Shown here in pieces: positions 61,457 to 64,000 of a stretch of DNA of 64,000 bases (position 1 is the first letter of the stretch; each line of letters opens with the position of its first letter). The stretch comes from Aristolochia californica (lineage: Eukaryota > Streptophyta > Magnoliopsida > Piperales > Aristolochiaceae), in the NCBI GenBank assembly GCA_029961685.1, contig JARWKL010000002.1, positions 20,490,908 to 20,554,907 of the forward strand, read 5' to 3'. The notes under the pieces were generated by a model. That model did no database searches. It was not told the DNA's origin and saw only the letters and a program-made list of their open reading frames with translations. A program made the position numbers and the translations under genes.

Positions 61457-63426
61457 GTGTGGTTGGATATTTACCAGAGCCAAACAACCCACTTTTTGCC
61501 TATCCTTAAACATCACAGATACTTTTTGGAATTATCTCTCTCAGCATTTGTGCATTTCCATTTTGGATGTTCAAATTTTTTTTTCAGATCCTAACTTGAG
61601 TTTTCACGCTCCCATTTTTCTCGTAAACAAAAAAGATATCAGGTAAATAGATCGCAACAAAATGAAAATTTTAGAGTTCATGTATGCAAAAAACTTTGAA
61701 AACTGACATAAATGTAAGTGAAGAAAATTATTTAACGCACTAAAAAGGAAGTCCAAAGTTTTTTTATCCATGTTTGGGAAATTCCACTCGTACAACCCCC
61801 TAATAGCTTGGCGGAATTTTATAGAAAAGAAACTTCTAACTGATCCTCACATGTTTTACATGTGGTGGATATGCATGCCAGAAACATGTTGAGGATGCAA
61901 GTGACCTAAGGATCAAAAATTTTCAAGGAGTAGAAAAAATTAAATTCTCAAGTTAACGTGTGGTTGGATATTTACTAGAGCCAAACAACCCACTTTTTGC
62001 CTATCCTTGATACTTTTTGGAAATATCTCTCTCCGCATTTGTGCATTTCCATTTTGGATGAACTTGAGTTTTCACTCTCCCATTTTTCTCCTAAACAAAA
62101 AAGATATAAGGCAAATATATCGCAACAAAATGAAAATTTTAGAGTTCATGTATGCAAAAAAATTTGAAAACTACAATAAATGTAAGTGAAGAAAATTATT
62201 TCACTCACTAAAAATGAACTCCAAGATTTTGTTATCCATGTTTGGGAAATTCCACTAGTACAACCCCCAAATAGCTTGGTGGAATTTTATGGGATAGAGA
62301 CTTCCAACTGATCCTAACATGTTTTAAATGTGGTGGATTTGCATGCAAGAAACATGTTAAGGATGCAAGTGACCTAATGATCCAAAAATTTCAAGGAGTA
62401 GATAATATTAAATTCTCAAGTTAACGTGTGGTTGCATATTTATATGAGCCAAACAATCCACTTTTTGCCTATCCTTAAAAATCACAGATACTTTTATGAT
62501 TTATCTCTCTCAGCATTTGTGCATTTCCAATTTGGATGTTCAAATTTTTTTTCAGATCCAAACTTGAGTTTTCACCCTCCCATTTTTCTCGTAAACAAAA
62601 AAGTTATAAGGCAAAGATATCACAACAAAATAAAAAATTTTGAGCTCATGTATGCAAAAATATTAGAACACTATAATAAATGTAAGTGAAGAAAATTATT
62701 TCACGCACTAAAAATGAAATCCAAAGTTTTCTAATCCATGTTTGGGAAATGCCACTAGTTGAACCCCCTAATAGCTTGGTGGAATTTTATAGGAAAAAGA
62801 CTTCTAAATGATCCTTACCTGTTCTAAATGTGGTTGATATGCATGCCAGAAAGATGTTGAGGATGCAAGTGACCTAATGATCCAAAAATTTCAAGGAGTA
62901 GAAAAAATTAAATTCACAAGTTAACGTGTGGTTGGATATTTACCAGAGCCGAACAACCCACTTTTTGCCTATCAATAAAAATCATAGATACTTTTTGGAA
63001 TTATCTCTCTTTGCATTTGTGCATTTCCATTTTGGATGTTCAGATTTTTTTTCAAATCCAAACTTGAGTTTTCAGTCTCCCATTTTTCTCATAAACTAAA
63101 AAGAAATAAGGCAAATAGATCGCAACAAAATGAAAATTTTAGAGTTCATGTATGCAAAAAAATTCGAAAAACTATAATAAATGTAAGTGAAAAAATTTAT
63201 TTCACGCACTAAAAATGTACTCCAAAGTTATGTTATCCATGTTTGGGAAATTCCTCTAGTACAACCCCCAAATAGCTTGGTGGAATTTTATAGGAAAGAG
63301 ACTTCTAACTGATCCTAACATGTTTTAAATGTGGTGGATATGCATGCCAAAAATATGTTGAGGATGCAAGTGACCTAATGATCCAAAACTTTCAAGGAGT
63401 AGAAAAAATTAAATTCTCAAGTTAAC
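61457..63426. repeat. Satellite units near the array edge
   Basis: Unit starts: 61457, 61958, 62426, 62926. They stay close to the general consensus and show no clear decay toward the edge. The 61,958 unit has two deletions: about 10 bp at 62,009 (CTATCCTTGATAC) and about 22 bp at 62,060 (TTTTGGATGAACTTGAG), which removes the T-run and CAG. Confidence 0.88.
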
Positions 63427-63619
63427 GTGTGGTTGGATATTTACCAGAGCCAAACGACCCACTTTTTTCCTATCCTTAAAAGTCATAGATACTTTTTGGA
63501 ATTATCTCTCTCAGCATTTGTGCATTTTCATTTTGGATGTTCAAATTCTTTTTCAGATCCAACCTTGAGTTTTCTCTCTCCCATTTTTCTCGTAAACAAA
63601 AAAGATATAAAGCAAATAG
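63427..63619. repeat. Terminal truncated unit, right edge of the array
   Basis: The last unit follows the consensus for 193 bp up to AAAGCAAATAG and then diverges abruptly. There is no terminal repeat or graded decay. A few more bases (CTCCTTAC) may be satellite-derived, because a variant unit at about 10,057 reads AAATAGATCCTTACAAAATG. Confidence 0.9.
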
Positions 63620-63623
63620 CTCC

Positions 63624-63713
63624 TTACTTGACTTCGGGTGTTTTCCTACAAATATGTTTTACTTCTTCAACAAAGGGAGCTAATGGTTCACCTTGGGAGC
63701 GGTCCCCGTGCAT
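63624..63713 (-). other. Short open frame at the array edge, unproven
   Basis: On the minus strand an ATG (complement of 63,711-63,713) opens a 29-codon frame beginning MHGDRSQGEPLAPFVEEV and ending at a TAA only a few bases from the satellite junction. The composition is unlike that of translated satellite frames and is balanced like real protein. It sits after an AT-rich leader-like stretch, a setting seen at gag starts of plant LTR retrotransposons. It may be the start of a longer frame cut by the array boundary. I do not recognise a family, and a frame this short can be chance. Confidence 0.15.
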
Positions 63714-63838
63714 AAAAACACAAAAAGAAACAAAACTAACTATCAAATTAAGCTAACAAACTCTGTACTGAAAATACGAACTAACTAGAAGAAATAAAAA
63801 TAACTCCCTACAAAATCACCAAGATAAAATTATGAAAG

Positions 63839-63862
63839 AAATAAAATAAAATAAAAATAAAT
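63839..63862. repeat. (AAAAT)n microsatellite-like tract
   Basis: Successive AAAT, AAAAT and AAAAAT steps over 24 bp in the flank, embedded in a longer A-rich stretch (about 63,795-63,865). Simple-sequence DNA, with no function visible. Confidence 0.8.
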
Positions 63863-64000
63863 CTAACCTAAGACCGAATTATCAAGCATTAATCTTATTA
63901 ACTATTTGCACAACAGGAAACGTCAACTCTGGATTTTATCTCGATTCATGCCTCTCTCGAGCGCCACGTAACCACGAATCCAGATTCTCAATCCTTGCGT

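Larger units (their letters stand above)
1..63619. repeat. Satellite array of ~500-bp head-to-tail units
   Basis: A single tandem array fills this interval. Each unit begins with GTGTGGTTGGATATTTACC and is followed in order by CCCACTTTTTGCC, GCATTTGTGCATTTCC, a T-run ending in CAG, TTTTCACTCTCCC, AACAAAATGAAAATTTT, AATAAATGTAAGTG, GAACTCCAAAGTTTTG, AAATTCCAC, CCCCCTAATAGC, GTGGAATTT, AACATGTTTTAAATGTGGTGG, ATGCATGCC, GATGCAAGTGACC and AGAAAAAATTAAATTCTCAAG. I located 129 unit starts between 411 and 63,427, most 496-502 bp apart. All units share one orientation and no foreign insertion was seen. By eye, neighbouring units differ at roughly 10-20% of positions, while matching units in different higher-order copies differ by only a few per cent. 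The DNA looks about 70% A+T. Such arrays typically sit in centromeric, pericentromeric or subtelomeric heterochromatin; the location here is inference. Confidence 0.98.
63620..64000. other. Non-satellite flank of the array
   Basis: About 380 bp with no similarity to the 500-bp unit. The part next to the array (about 63,620-63,715) is the least AT-rich, the middle is A-rich on the plus strand, and the last ~60 bp (CTCTCGAGCGCCACG) are again more GC-rich. I see no tRNA, no LTR end (TG/CA) with target duplication and no recognised primer-binding site. It could be part of a retrotransposon or ordinary intergenic DNA; too little is visible to decide. Confidence 0.7.

Noticed and set aside
411..63426. 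Phased A-tracts giving strong intrinsic curvature
   Set aside because: A- and T-runs are abundant, but by eye I found no consistent 10-11 bp phasing. Needs a curvature calculation.
1..63619. 5S rDNA array, since plant 5S units are often about 500 bp
   Set aside because: No 5S-like gene of ~120 bp or internal control-region motif is visible. The unit is AT-rich throughout, with no GC-rich conserved core.
1..63619. CRISPR array
   Set aside because: The spacing is ~500 bp, the whole unit is repeated and there are no unique spacers. The context is eukaryotic satellite DNA.
1..63619. CENP-B box in the unit
   Set aside because: I looked for the TTCG....A..CGGG pattern in the consensus and saw none. 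Single diverged units were not exhaustively checked.
63620..64000. LTR retrotransposon end at the array edge
   Set aside because: No TG/CA terminus, target-site duplication or recognisable primer-binding site at the joint. The only hint is a 29-codon protein-like frame.

Overview
The window is almost entirely one tandem satellite array of AT-rich DNA with a unit of about 500 bp. It runs from the first base to about 63,619 and is followed by about 380 bp of unrelated sequence. I count 129 unit starts (411 to 63,427; mean spacing about 492 bp, most 496-502 bp) plus a partial unit at the left edge. All units lie head to tail in one orientation. I see no inverted unit and no transposon, rRNA or tRNA gene inside the array. 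No protein-coding gene is supported anywhere. The size, AT-richness, long homogenised array and higher-order structure fit a centromeric, pericentromeric or subtelomeric satellite of a large eukaryotic genome. A plant is most likely, but that is inference and I do not recognise the family or species.

Layout: (1) 1-24.2 kb is a higher-order repeat (HOR) of nominally ten 500-bp unit types (about 5 kb), in successive copies of 12, 10, 9, about 11 and about 6 units. They differ by whole-unit gains and losses whose breakpoints fall inside chimeric units. (2) 24.2-27.1 kb is transitional. (3) 27.15-35.12 kb is a direct duplication of an eight-unit block (offset 3,978-3,979 bp), with a junction unit at 31.14 kb and at least two patches resembling gene conversion. 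(4) 35.1-49.9 kb holds more diverged units with no clear long period. (5) 49.9-52.4 kb and 59.0-61.5 kb carry the same five-unit series about 9.02 kb apart. (6) 55.3-56.5 kb is a rearrangement knot with two truncated units and a 691-bp-offset duplication. (7) 57.0-60.5 kb is a three-unit (1.5 kb) HOR. (8) The array ends inside a unit at about 63,619 and gives way to non-satellite DNA with an (AAAAT)n tract.

Within the unit (position 1 = GTGTGGTTGG) the recurring landmarks are: a T-run plus CAG near 130; AATAAA followed by GTAAGT near 250; a perfect 9-bp inverted repeat (AAATTCCAC, 23-nt loop, GTGGAATTT) near 322-362; and two AACATGTT palindromes 35 bp apart near 391 and 426, with ATGCATGC between them. 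Four CpG sites recur per unit and are repeatedly seen as TpG or CpA, as expected if they are methylated. A roughly 87-codon open frame recurs in many units, but it starts at GTG and is broken in many others, so I treat it as a by-product of repetition. Unit boundaries and family matches were read by eye; identities are estimates, not computed values.
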